Source of the DNA: JACCZR01 sp963830065
Lineage (GTDB): Bacteria > Actinomycetota > Thermoleophilia > Solirubrobacterales > Thermoleophilaceae
DNA: 64,000 nt
Assembly: GCA_963830065.1 (NCBI GenBank)
Contig: CAWHLA010000007.1
Span: 248,001 to 312,000, forward strand
Direction of reading: 5' to 3'
The notes beneath the pieces are model-generated. The model was not told where the DNA came from, did not search any database, and saw nothing but the letters and a program-made list of their open reading frames with translations. Numbering within the stretch: the stretch's first letter is position 1; each line of letters opens with the position of its first letter. Positions 8,929 to 16,765 of this stretch are shown piece by piece. A program made the position numbers and the translations under genes.

Positions 8929-8958
8929 TTGCGTCGAACTGTCTAAATCCGTTACAAC
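8929..8958 (+). promoter_or_regulatory. Candidate sigma-70-type promoter for the FHA gene
   Basis: TTGCGT at 8929-8934 and TACAAC at 8953-8958 are separated by 18 nt. They lie in the unusually A/T-rich divergent gap upstream of the FHA gene, about 32 nt before its ATG. The match to the -35/-10 consensus is moderate. No operator-like palindrome is evident. Confidence 0.35.
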
Positions 8959-8990
8959 AGGTGTGCCACTTCGTCTGAGGAGAGGAGCTC

Positions 8991-9539
8991 ATGGAAGCAT
9001 TCCCAACCGGAACCCTCGCCGGGGCCGGTTCGTTTCGCTGCGACCGCTGCGGCTTCGGAGTCGCCTTGCACGAGCGCGACGCAGTCCCTGAGTGCCCCAG
9101 CTGCGGGCACGCCCGTTTCTCCCGCGCCTCCCTGTTCGGGCCGGCACAGGCCCCAGGCGAGGATGACCTCATGCCCGAGAGCCCCGAGTGGCTCGACGAG
9201 GCCCGCGAAGCACTCACCGCCGCGGGCGCCTACGTAGCCTTCGACGATGACGAGCGGGTCCACGTCGTGCCGCTGCAGGACGGCTGGACTCGCGTCGGGC
9301 GCAGCCTGTCGGCGCACGTCCGCTTCGACGACCCCACGGTCTCGCGGCGTCACGCGCTGATCTACTGCGATCCCAGCCAGGCGCGCGTGCTCGACGACCG
9401 CAGCCTCAACGGGGTGTTCTGCAACGGGGAGAAGGTCGACCTCGCGACGCTCAACGACGGCGATGAGATCGCCGTCGGGCGCTTCCGGCTGTATTTCCTG
9501 ACCGTGGTCTCGGAGCGCTCAGCAGCCACCGTCGGCTGA
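8991..9539 (+). CDS. Zinc-ribbon plus FHA domain protein
   Basis: 182 residues with two parts. Residues 15-40 form a rubredoxin/zinc-ribbon pair (Cys17/Cys20 and Cys35/Cys38). Residues about 95-172 are a forkhead-associated domain with RVGRSLSAHVRFDDPTVSRR, DRSLNGVFCNG and GDEIAVGRFRL, which binds phosphothreonine peptides. FHA proteins in Actinobacteria usually report on Ser/Thr kinase signalling; no kinase gene is present in this window, so the partner is unknown. The start is well supported by GAGGAGAGGAG 5-8 nt before the ATG. A candidate promoter lies upstream. Confidence 0.85.
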   Translation: MEAFPTGTLAGAGSFRCDRCGFGVALHERDAVPECPSCGHARFSRASLFGPAQAPGEDDLMPESPEWLDEAREALTAAGAYVAFDDDERVHVVPLQDGWTRVGRSLSAHVRFDDPTVSRRHALIYCDPSQARVLDDRSLNGVFCNGEKVDLATLNDGDEIAVGRFRLYFLTVVSERSAATVG

Positions 9540-9583
9540 TCTCGCCGGGCGACTGAGGTCGCCCTCCGCCACAATCCAGCGCC

Positions 9584-10993
9584 GTGCGCCCCCTGACCGC
9601 CCGATGGGCGGGCGGCCTGCTGCTGGCCTGCCTGGCCCTTGCGCTGTTCTCCCTCCTCACGCCGTCGGCTCCCACGACCGACCCCTGGGGCTGGATCGTC
9701 TGGGGCCGCGAGGTAGCCCACCTCGACCTGGACACCTCCCAGGGGGGGTCGCCCTCATGGAAGCCGCTGCCCGTGCTGATCACCACGCCGTTGTCGGTCT
9801 TCGGCGATGCGCTGCCGTCAGCGTGGCTCGTGGTGGCGCGGGCGGGCGGGCTGTTCGGACTGGTCCTGGCCGTGGTCCTGGCGGTGCGGCTGGCCGACGA
9901 TCGCCGGCGGGCGGTGACGATCACGGCCGGCGCGGTCACCACGCTGGCGATCGTGGTCAGCCCCGGGTGGCTGCGGTCGGTGCTGCACGGCTACACCGAG
10001 CCGCTGCTGCTGGGGCTGCTCGTCGGCGCGGTCATGGCCCATCTGGCCGGCCGCCGCACCCTGCCCCTCTTCCTGCTGATGCTCACCGGCCTCGGGCGCC
10101 CGGAGCTGTGGGCGGTGATCGGCGTCTACGCGCTGTGGGCGTGGCGCACGGAGGCGCTCAGCCTGCGGCGGATCGCACTCGTCCTGCTGCCGATCCCCAT
10201 CCTCTGGTTCGGCGGAGACTTCTGGGGCTCGGGCGATCCCGTCCACGGGAGCGGCGAAGCGGCGTCGAACGCCGACATCCGGAAGGTCAACGTCGGCGAC
10301 ATGCTGGCGGAGATCTGGGCGGGCGCGACCCCGGTCGTCCCGGCGCTGGCCCTGCTGGGCCTCGCCCTGCGGCCACGCGACCGCACGCTCCAGGTGCTCG
10401 TGGGTGGCTGTGCGGGGTTCATCGGCTACCTGTGCCTGCTCGAGCTCATCGGGTATCCCGTCTCCGCCCGCTTCTTCGAGCCGCCCGCCGGGATGCTGTG
10501 CGTGCTGGCCGGGGTCGGGGCCGCCGCCACAGTCCAAGCCGTCCTGGAGAGCACCCGCCGCGCCGCCGCCGTTGCGGCGGCGGCCGCGGTGCTGGCGCTG
10601 GTGATCTTCGAGGTGCCCGGTGTCCCGGACACGTTCGCGGCCGCCCACGACCGCGCCGTGCTCCAGAACGACCTGCGCGACGCCGTGGAGGCCTTCGGCA
10701 CCGAGGGCCTCCACCGCTGTGGCGATCCCATCCTCCGCGGCGACCTGCACTGGAACGAGGGCGCCGTGTCTTTCACGATGGGCGAGCACCTCAAGGACGT
10801 GCGTCGGGTGCTTCCCTGGAAGGCGATCGACGGCCAGCACGACGGTCCGGTGGTGATGCTCTCGCCGCTGGGCGAGGAGCCCTTCCCGAAGCCCTGGCGA
10901 GCGCGAATCGGGCTGATCGGCCGCCGCGGCGACTGGGGGCTCTACCGCATCACGCCGGCCACCGAGGCGCGGCCCGGGCCCTGCCGGGTGTAG
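9584..10993 (+). CDS. Polytopic membrane protein, possibly GT-C-like
   Basis: 469 residues with roughly ten hydrophobic segments between residues 8 and 345, followed by a soluble C-terminal region of about 110 residues. The first extracytoplasmic loop (TTDPWGWIVWGREVAHLDL) contains an acidic, Trp-rich stretch like those of polyprenyl-phosphate-dependent GT-C glycosyltransferases. A strict DxD motif is not obvious, so the enzymatic call is tentative. GTG start at 9584, 45 nt after the FHA gene stop, so cotranscription is possible. It converges on the LAFTG gene with a 6-nt gap. It could instead be an uncharacterised transporter-like protein. Confidence 0.6.
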   Translation: MRPLTARWAGGLLLACLALALFSLLTPSAPTTDPWGWIVWGREVAHLDLDTSQGGSPSWKPLPVLITTPLSVFGDALPSAWLVVARAGGLFGLVLAVVLAVRLADDRRRAVTITAGAVTTLAIVVSPGWLRSVLHGYTEPLLLGLLVGAVMAHLAGRRTLPLFLLMLTGLGRPELWAVIGVYALWAWRTEALSLRRIALVLLPIPILWFGGDFWGSGDPVHGSGEAASNADIRKVNVGDMLAEIWAGATPVVPALALLGLALRPRDRTLQVLVGGCAGFIGYLCLLELIGYPVSARFFEPPAGMLCVLAGVGAAATVQAVLESTRRAAAVAAAAAVLALVIFEVPGVPDTFAAAHDRAVLQNDLRDAVEAFGTEGLHRCGDPILRGDLHWNEGAVSFTMGEHLKDVRRVLPWKAIDGQHDGPVVMLSPLGEEPFPKPWRARIGLIGRRGDWGLYRITPATEARPGPCRV

Positions 10994-10999
10994 CCCGGC

Positions 11000-11686
11000 C
11001 TAGTTCGCGAGCAGCTTGCGGGCGCCCAGCCCGCCGCCGACGAGGACCAGGCCGAGCAGCACCAGCTGCCAGATGTCCAGGCCCGTGAATGCGAGTGGCC
11101 CGGAGTTGGGCTCGTCGTCCTTCTTCGCGTCTTCGTTGTCTGCGTTGGTGGCCTGCTCGTTGTTGGCCGCGGCCTGCTCGGCCTTGGCCTCCTTGGGGTA
11201 CTTCTTCTCGTAGTCCTCGCAGAACTTCTTGTCGTTGTGGGAGGGCTCGGCGTCCTTCTGGGTGCAGTAGCGCTCGTAGCGGTCCTTCTCCTCCTGGGTG
11301 GGGCCACCGGTGCTGCTGGCGCCCGCGCCCGTGTCCTTGCCGCCGAACTTCTTCTTGAACTCCTCGCAGAACTGGGCGTCGCTGTGCGAAGGCGAGGCGT
11401 TCGGCTGGTTGCAGTAACGGTCGAACCGGGCCTGCTCCTCCTGGGTGGGCTGGGCCGATCCGCCGGAGCTGTCGGTCCCCGAGCCCGAGTCGTCGGGCGT
11501 GGCCTGATTCTGGGTGCCATCGTCGGCCGGGGGCTGCTCGGTCTGGCCGTCGGGCTCCGCGGGCGCCGCCTGTCCACCCTCCTCGGTCCCCTCGACGGCG
11601 ATGCCGGGGGCGGCGAAGACGAGTCCCAGCAGAGCGACGGCCAGGACGGTGACGAAGAGCTTGGCGACGGCGGTGGGCTTGATCAC
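11000..11686 (-). CDS. LAFTG-anchored surface protein with two internal Cys repeats
   Basis: 228 residues. A signal peptide (residues 1-31, cleavage near FAAPGIA) leads into a Gln/Asp/Gly/Ser-rich low-complexity linker. Two imperfect repeats of about 36 residues follow, at 80-115 and 129-164. Each runs PTQEE, R-x2-RYC, PSH-x-D and FCE and ends in a Lys-rich stretch, giving two cysteines per repeat. A Lys/Ala/Asn-rich spacer precedes the C-terminal sorting signal: LAFTG at 198-202, a Leu/Val/Gly membrane segment and a short tail with Arg and Lys. LAXTG is the pentapeptide recognised by class E sortases of high-G+C Gram-positives. No sortase gene is in the window. Function of the repeats is unknown. 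Confidence 0.75.
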   Translation of the reverse strand: MIKPTAVAKLFVTVLAVALLGLVFAAPGIAVEGTEEGGQAAPAEPDGQTEQPPADDGTQNQATPDDSGSGTDSSGGSAQPTQEEQARFDRYCNQPNASPSHSDAQFCEEFKKKFGGKDTGAGASSTGGPTQEEKDRYERYCTQKDAEPSHNDKKFCEDYEKKYPKEAKAEQAAANNEQATNADNEDAKKDDEPNSGPLAFTGLDIWQLVLLGLVLVGGGLGARKLLAN

Positions 11687-11743
11687 CCGACCACCCTAGG
11701 TGCGGTCGCGGGTCTTCGCCAGCGCCGAAGCGGTCCAGCGGGC

Positions 11744-11872
11744 GCGAACCGCGCACACACTCCGCCCGCGGGTGGCAGCGGAAGCAACTTGCCCGTGCCC
11801 GAAGGGCACGAGTGCAAGGACCATTCCGCTGACAGGACCCGCGGCCTGGGGGTTGGGGGTGCGGCTGTTCAG
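11744..11872 (-). repeat. Dispersed structured element, copy 1
   Basis: First of three copies of a nested-hairpin element. The core is 11766-11844 (79 nt), with outer arms CCGCGGGT and ACCCGCGG, then CAGCGGAA/TTCCGCTG, CTTGC/GCAAG and CGTGCCC/GGGCACG around a 3-nt loop. Flanking GAACCGCGCACAC on one side and a G-rich GGTGCGGCTGTTCAG segment on the other are shared with the other copies. This copy lacks the roughly 75-nt second hairpin and its T-tract. Strand is given as minus because the GltB-like gene stops 21 nt upstream in that direction. The rest of the gap 11687-11893 shows nothing else recognisable. Confidence 0.85.
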
Positions 11873-11893
11873 GGGTGGCGAGGGGGCGGCCGG

Positions 11894-14800
11894 CTACTCG
11901 GTCGAGACCGAGGGGTCGGTCTGCTCCCCGTCGGGCACGCTCATGAGGAAATGCGACCGGGGCTCCGCCGCCAACCCGTTGATCCGCTCGGCCTCCTCGG
12001 CCTGCCCCGTCGCCGACAGCTCGCCGGCGTAGCGGCCCAGCAGCTCCTGGACGTCGAGCATGCCCTGCGAGTCGAGCTCGGAGATAGACACCTTCGCGCC
12101 GTCCCCGACGCGGCGCTCCAGCGCCTCACGGTCGAGGTTCCACCCGTGGTTGACCCGCAGGTACACGCGCCCCCCGGTCTGACCCGCGCACATCCACGGG
12201 CCGGGGTCTCCCAGCACCACCGCACGGCCGCTGGTCATGTACTCGAAGGCGAAGCCCTTCAGGTTGGCGCGATCGGCCAGGCACCCGCGTGAGTCGTCCA
12301 GCGGCTCGGTGGGCTCGCCGCCCGACACCACGTCGGCGCCGCTGAGGCGGACCCCGAAGCGGGAGTCGCCGTCGCCCTGCACATACAGGCGCCCGCGCTG
12401 TGCGCCGTAGGCGAAGGACTTGCCCACCGACCCGTTGACCCGCTGCCCAAGGCGGTTGGTGCCCTTCAACACCGCCACCTTGCCGCCCAGCATCGCCTTG
12501 GCCACTCCGTCCTGGGCGCCGCCCTCGACGGTGATGTCGATCCCGTGGACGTTGAAGGCCCCGAGGCCCTGGCCTCCGACCGTGCCCTCCTCGAGCTCCA
12601 GCTCGGTCAGCGTGTCCTCGGTGGCCTCGGGCCCCGTCCCGGCGATGCGCTGCCGCGCGAGCTCGCCCGCCGCCTCGGCGCCGTGGACGCGGTCGCCCTC
12701 GGGCTCCTTGGGGCGCATGCCCAGCGGGCGGCTGAGGACGAGGCCGGGGGCCTCGCGCTCGTCCGGAGGCATGGGGAGCTCCAGCGGCTCGAGGTCCAGC
12801 ATCTCCTCGACCGGCTTGACCAGCTCGGCCACGTCCACGCGGTCGGTGCCGCGGGCCTGGACCAGCAGGTCGGTCCGCCCGACCAGGTCCTGAGTGCGCT
12901 CGTAGCCGAGCGAGGCGGTGAGCTCGCGCACCTCCTCGCCCATGGCGGTGAAGAAGCGTGCGCAGTTGGCCGAGGCCGTCTCGAGCTCCTGCGGAGTGAA
13001 CCTCTTCAGCCCCTTGAGCTCGGCCTCCCCGCGGTTGGCGATCTGGGTCGCGATGCCCACGTGGCAGGTGTCCAGCTGGCAGCCGCGGCAGATCGTGCAG
13101 CCCAGCGCGACCATGGCAAGCGTGCCGAAGCCCACCCGGTTGGCGCCGAGGCAGTGCAGCTTCACGATGTCGTGGGCGTGGCGCAGGCCGCCGTCGGCCC
13201 AGATCTCCACCCGGTTGCGGATGCCGGCCTCCATCAGCGCCACGTGCACGGCGCGCGTGCCGATGTCGGCCGGGAGCCCCACGTGGCGCAGGGCGTGCGC
13301 CCGGGCGGCGCCGGTACCGCCGTCGTACCCGCTGAGCGTGATCATGTCCGCCCCGGCCTTGGCGATTCCCACCGCGATCGTGCCGATATCCGGCACCACC
13401 GGCACCCTCACCGACACCCGGGCGTCGGGGTTGGCGGTCTTGAGCTCGTCGATCAGCTGGGCGAGGTCCTCGATCGAGTACAGGTCGTGATTGTTGGAGG
13501 GCGAGATGAGGTCGGCCGGCCCGGAGGCGTTGCGCGCCCGCGCCACCGCCTCGGTCACCTTCTTGGCCGGCAGGTGGCCGCCCTCGCCGGGCTTGGCCCC
13601 CTGACCGACCTTGATCTCGACGAGGTACGACGAGTTGAGCATCTCGCCCGTGACGCCGAAGCGCCCGCCGGCGACCTGCTGGCCGCGCCACTGCGGGTAG
13701 CGGCCGTACATGTCGGGCAGCTCGCCGCCCTCGCCGTTCATGGCGATGATGTCGGCTCGCTTGGCGCCCTCGGCGTACGCGCGGTAGGCGATCTCGCCCT
13801 GTGAGCCGAAGCTCATCGGCGCGATGAAGATCGGATAGGAGTGCAGCCCGACGCCGGGGTCGGCGGCCTCGACCGGCAGCGGCTCGCGGTCGGACTGGAT
13901 GTCGAGCAGGTGCCGCAGCGCGATCGGCTGCTCGAGCTCCAGCCCGCGCACCCGCTCGGAGAACTCCGAGTAGTCGCCGTTGCCCGCCGCCGCAGCCACC
14001 GCCGCCTTGTAGACCTTCGGGTAGAACCGGAACGTCTTCGCCGGCTTGGAGTCCTCCTCGCCGGCCAGCACGCGCTGGCGCTGGTCGCCGTCGAGGTCGA
14101 GCTGGGCGAAGCCGGTGCCGCCGTGGCGGGTGCCTGCGTAGCCGGTGGTGTCGAACACCTTGGTGATCTCGGGCTTGAGCCCGATCGAGGAGAACAGCCG
14201 GGCGTAGCCACGGACCTCGTGGATCCCGATGGTGGAGATCACCTTCTCGATCCCCTTGCGCAGCGCGGTGGCGAGGTTGCCGATGGCCGTGGAGTAGTCG
14301 TCGAGCAGGGCGACCTCGATCATCGTGTACGGGCACACGCCGTCGGCGCCCAGGCCGAGCGCAAGCACCACGTCGTGCACGTTGCGAACGGCGGCCGAGC
14401 GCAGCACCAGCCCACAGCGCCGTCGCAGGTTGGGCTCGTTGCTGGCGGTCCAGTGCTCGCGGAGGGCGAGGTCCACGGCCGCGAGAGCGAGATGTGGATC
14501 GAGGTAGCGCCGGCCGCCGTCGAACGCGGTGCGGTCGTCGATGACCAGCAGGCGGGCGCCGTCGCGCACCGCGCCGGTGGCCTCGTGCTTCAGGCGCTCC
14601 ACCACGCCGCTGGTGGACTCCGAGTCCAGGCAGGCGCAGTCGAGCACCTTGGCCCGGCCGCGGAACTCCTCCCACAGGTCCTCGAGCAGGTAGGTCTTGT
14701 GCTCGCGGGCGATCTTGCGGTAGCTCTCGTCGCTCAGCGGCGCCAGCTCGTGGTGGCCGCCGAGGATCACCGGGAACGCGGTCTCCACCGTGTAGACGTC

Positions 14801-16384
14801 GTCCGGCACCTTGTGCAGGCCCGGCCGCGGGCCCATCACCGCGCGGCACGAGAAGTGCTCGACCTCCCGCTCGCGGTCGATGGCCGGATTGGTCACCACC
14901 GCCACCGACTCCTTGAAGAAGTCGGCCAGGTTCTGGCGCTCGGGCGACAGCGCGGCCAGCGGCCCGTCGTAGCCCAGCGAGCTGATCGGCTCGGAGCCGG
15001 TGTTGGCCATCTGCTGGACCAGGCGCATGTCTTCGCGCTGCCAGCCGAAGCCGCCCAGCACGCGCGACTCCACCCGCACCGGCTCGGCCGGGCCCGCGCT
15101 CGAGTAGCCGGGGATCTCCGCCCCCTCCAGCGGCCCGCCCACCGGCAGCGCGCGCTGGAAGCCCGCGTCGTGCGCGCCACCGCCGGTGCGCTCGCGCCAG
15201 CGCTCGCAGCACAGTTGCTGAAGCCTGTGGTGGTCGAAGAGGCGCGACTCGCCCTTGGGCCGGTCGATCTGCACCAGCAGCTTCTCTCCGGGCGCAATCG
15301 GCTTGGGCTCGCCGATCGTGTCCCTCACCGCCACGACGCCGGGCTCGGAAGAGAACACGTGGGCCTCGGAGGTCTCGAGGTGCCACAGCGGCCGTAGGCC
15401 GAGCGCGTCGACGCAGAACACGCACTCGTCGCCGTGGCGGGCCACCATCGCGACCGGGCCCTGGGCGAACGGCCCGAACGCCTGGCGCAGGTACATGTAG
15501 AAGCCGCGCAGCTCCTCCGGCATGCCCTTGATCTCGTTCACGATCGGAGGCAGCGTCAGCTCGAGCGCCTCGACCAGCGTGAGGCCGCCGCGGCTGATCA
15601 GCGACTCGACCGTACGGTTGAGGTCCTCTGAGTCCGAGGTCCCCTCGCCGAGCGGGACGCCGATCATCTTGGCCTCCTGGCGCAGCCGGGCGATGGTGTT
15701 GATCTCGCCGTTGTGGCCGAGCACGCCGAAGGGCTGGACGCGCCTCAGCGCGGGCCAGGTCTTGGTCGAGTAGCGGTTGTGGCCGAACACCGCGGTGGTC
15801 GTCGCGCGCGGGTCGAGCAGGTCGGGGAAGTAGCCGCCCAGCGCGAGGGGACCGCCGAGCGCCTTGTAGACGACGGTGTCGGTGGAGCAGCTGGCCACGT
15901 GCAGGTCCAGCTCGGACTCGAGCCGGATCTTCAGCTCGAAGGTCAGGCGCGGATCGTCGATCACGCCGCCGATCTGCCAGAAGCGCGGCTCCTCCTCGCG
16001 GGCGGTGGGCCCGAGCGCGCTGGACTCGACCACGTCGTGGCGCTCGGCCAGGACGCGCAGCCCGCTCTTGCTCAGCAGCTCACGGGCACGGACCTTGACG
16101 TCCTCGGGGTCCGCGGCGCGCGGGATGAACAGGTGCAGGACGGTGAAGTGCGGGTCGAGCGCCAGCTTCGAGATGTGGCCGCCTCGGCGGACCTCCTCGC
16201 CCCACAGCTCGCGCGGGATGTCCAGCAGGACACCGCAGCCGTCGCCCTCGCCGTCGACCGATCCCGCTCGGTGGAGCATCTGCTCCAGCGCCTCGATGGC
16301 GGCCGGGATCGGCTCGTGCACGGGTTGCGCGTCCTTGGCGATCCAGGCGTACAGCGCGCACGCGTCGTGCTCGTCGGTCTTCAA
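11894..16384 (-). CDS. Glutamate synthase large subunit-like protein (divergent GltB paralogue)
   Basis: 1496 residues with the full GltB layout. The class II glutaminase domain has its N-terminal nucleophile at Cys8 (EHDACALYAW) after a seven-residue propeptide. A central domain and the FMN-binding synthase domain (SNNHDLYSIEDL, SGYDGGTGAA) follow. A 3Fe-4S cluster is formed by Cys1096/Cys1102/Cys1107 (CTICRGCQLDTCHVG), and a C-terminal GXGXG beta-helix completes the protein. It differs from the canonical GltB at 29-34 kb throughout and has no adjacent GltD, so it may use ferredoxin, share GltD, or act on another amide substrate. The TTG at 16384 is preceded by GAGGAGAGAG. The downstream stop is followed by the dispersed element. 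Confidence 0.85.
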   Translation of the reverse strand: MKTDEHDACALYAWIAKDAQPVHEPIPAAIEALEQMLHRAGSVDGEGDGCGVLLDIPRELWGEEVRRGGHISKLALDPHFTVLHLFIPRAADPEDVKVRARELLSKSGLRVLAERHDVVESSALGPTAREEEPRFWQIGGVIDDPRLTFELKIRLESELDLHVASCSTDTVVYKALGGPLALGGYFPDLLDPRATTTAVFGHNRYSTKTWPALRRVQPFGVLGHNGEINTIARLRQEAKMIGVPLGEGTSDSEDLNRTVESLISRGGLTLVEALELTLPPIVNEIKGMPEELRGFYMYLRQAFGPFAQGPVAMVARHGDECVFCVDALGLRPLWHLETSEAHVFSSEPGVVAVRDTIGEPKPIAPGEKLLVQIDRPKGESRLFDHHRLQQLCCERWRERTGGGAHDAGFQRALPVGGPLEGAEIPGYSSAGPAEPVRVESRVLGGFGWQREDMRLVQQMANTGSEPISSLGYDGPLAALSPERQNLADFFKESVAVVTNPAIDREREVEHFSCRAVMGPRPGLHKVPDDVYTVETAFPVILGGHHELAPLSDESYRKIAREHKTYLLEDLWEEFRGRAKVLDCACLDSESTSGVVERLKHEATGAVRDGARLLVIDDRTAFDGGRRYLDPHLALAAVDLALREHWTASNEPNLRRRCGLVLRSAAVRNVHDVVLALGLGADGVCPYTMIEVALLDDYSTAIGNLATALRKGIEKVISTIGIHEVRGYARLFSSIGLKPEITKVFDTTGYAGTRHGGTGFAQLDLDGDQRQRVLAGEEDSKPAKTFRFYPKVYKAAVAAAAGNGDYSEFSERVRGLELEQPIALRHLLDIQSDREPLPVEAADPGVGLHSYPIFIAPMSFGSQGEIAYRAYAEGAKRADIIAMNGEGGELPDMYGRYPQWRGQQVAGGRFGVTGEMLNSSYLVEIKVGQGAKPGEGGHLPAKKVTEAVARARNASGPADLISPSNNHDLYSIEDLAQLIDELKTANPDARVSVRVPVVPDIGTIAVGIAKAGADMITLSGYDGGTGAARAHALRHVGLPADIGTRAVHVALMEAGIRNRVEIWADGGLRHAHDIVKLHCLGANRVGFGTLAMVALGCTICRGCQLDTCHVGIATQIANRGEAELKGLKRFTPQELETASANCARFFTAMGEEVRELTASLGYERTQDLVGRTDLLVQARGTDRVDVAELVKPVEEMLDLEPLELPMPPDEREAPGLVLSRPLGMRPKEPEGDRVHGAEAAGELARQRIAGTGPEATEDTLTELELEEGTVGGQGLGAFNVHGIDITVEGGAQDGVAKAMLGGKVAVLKGTNRLGQRVNGSVGKSFAYGAQRGRLYVQGDGDSRFGVRLSGADVVSGGEPTEPLDDSRGCLADRANLKGFAFEYMTSGRAVVLGDPGPWMCAGQTGGRVYLRVNHGWNLDREALERRVGDGAKVSISELDSQGMLDVQELLGRYAGELSATGQAEEAERINGLAAEPRSHFLMSVPDGEQTDPSVSTE

Positions 16385-16445
16385 GCTCTCTCCTCGGAAG
16401 TCGGCCCCGGGCTGGGGGCAGCGCGCCAGCGAAGTGGGCCGAGAA

Positions 16446-16736
16446 CTATACGCCGAGGCGAAGTCGCCAGTCCTCGCCGACGACCTCCGGGCCGAAGCGC
16501 GAATGGGGCTCCTCGGCAACGAGCTCGAACCCCGCCGCCTCGTAGATCGGGCGGGCCGAGGCGAGCACGTCGTTCGTCCACAGGACGACCTGCTCGTACC
16601 CCGCCCGCCGCGCGAAGCGGACGGCCTCCTCCACTAGCCGGCGACCCAGGCCCATTCCCCGGGCGGCCGGCTCGACGAGCAGCAGCCGCAAGCGCGCTGT
16701 GCCCGGCTCGTCCTCGACCAGGAAGATCGAACCCAC
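16446..16736 (-). CDS. GNAT acetyltransferase C-terminal half (N-terminally truncated)
   Basis: 96 residues covering the acetyl-CoA-binding half of a GNAT fold: LRLLLVEPAARGMGLGRRLVEEA, the pyrophosphate-binding Q/RxxGxG/A region (quoted in part), then YEAAGFELVAEEPHSRFG. This is closest to the GNAT domain of MarR-GNAT fusion proteins. Homology continues upstream in frame to about 16769 (ITEVDGQRVGSIF). It stops almost exactly at the stop codon of the SNF2 gene, and the N-terminal GNAT strands are missing. The GTG at 16736 is the first plausible start. It may be a decayed remnant or a minimal expressed protein; I favour a remnant. Confidence 0.5.
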   Translation of the reverse strand: MGSIFLVEDEPGTARLRLLLVEPAARGMGLGRRLVEEAVRFARRAGYEQVVLWTNDVLASARPIYEAAGFELVAEEPHSRFGPEVVGEDWRLRLGV

Positions 16737-16765
16737 CCGCTGCCCGTCGACCTCCGTGATCCGGT

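Noticed and set aside
11760..11875. A short peptide (PAGGSGSNLPVPEGHEC) readable from all three copies of the dispersed element
   Set aside because: The nucleotide identity includes silent positions, the frames have no shared start or stop, and the base-pairing accounts for the sequence better than a coding function.
12126..15425. A 1099-codon frame within the GltB-like gene, and similar very long frames at 16973-19003 and 30963-33002
   Set aside because: All overlap strongly conserved genes in another frame or on the other strand, and their translations are low-complexity with no motif.
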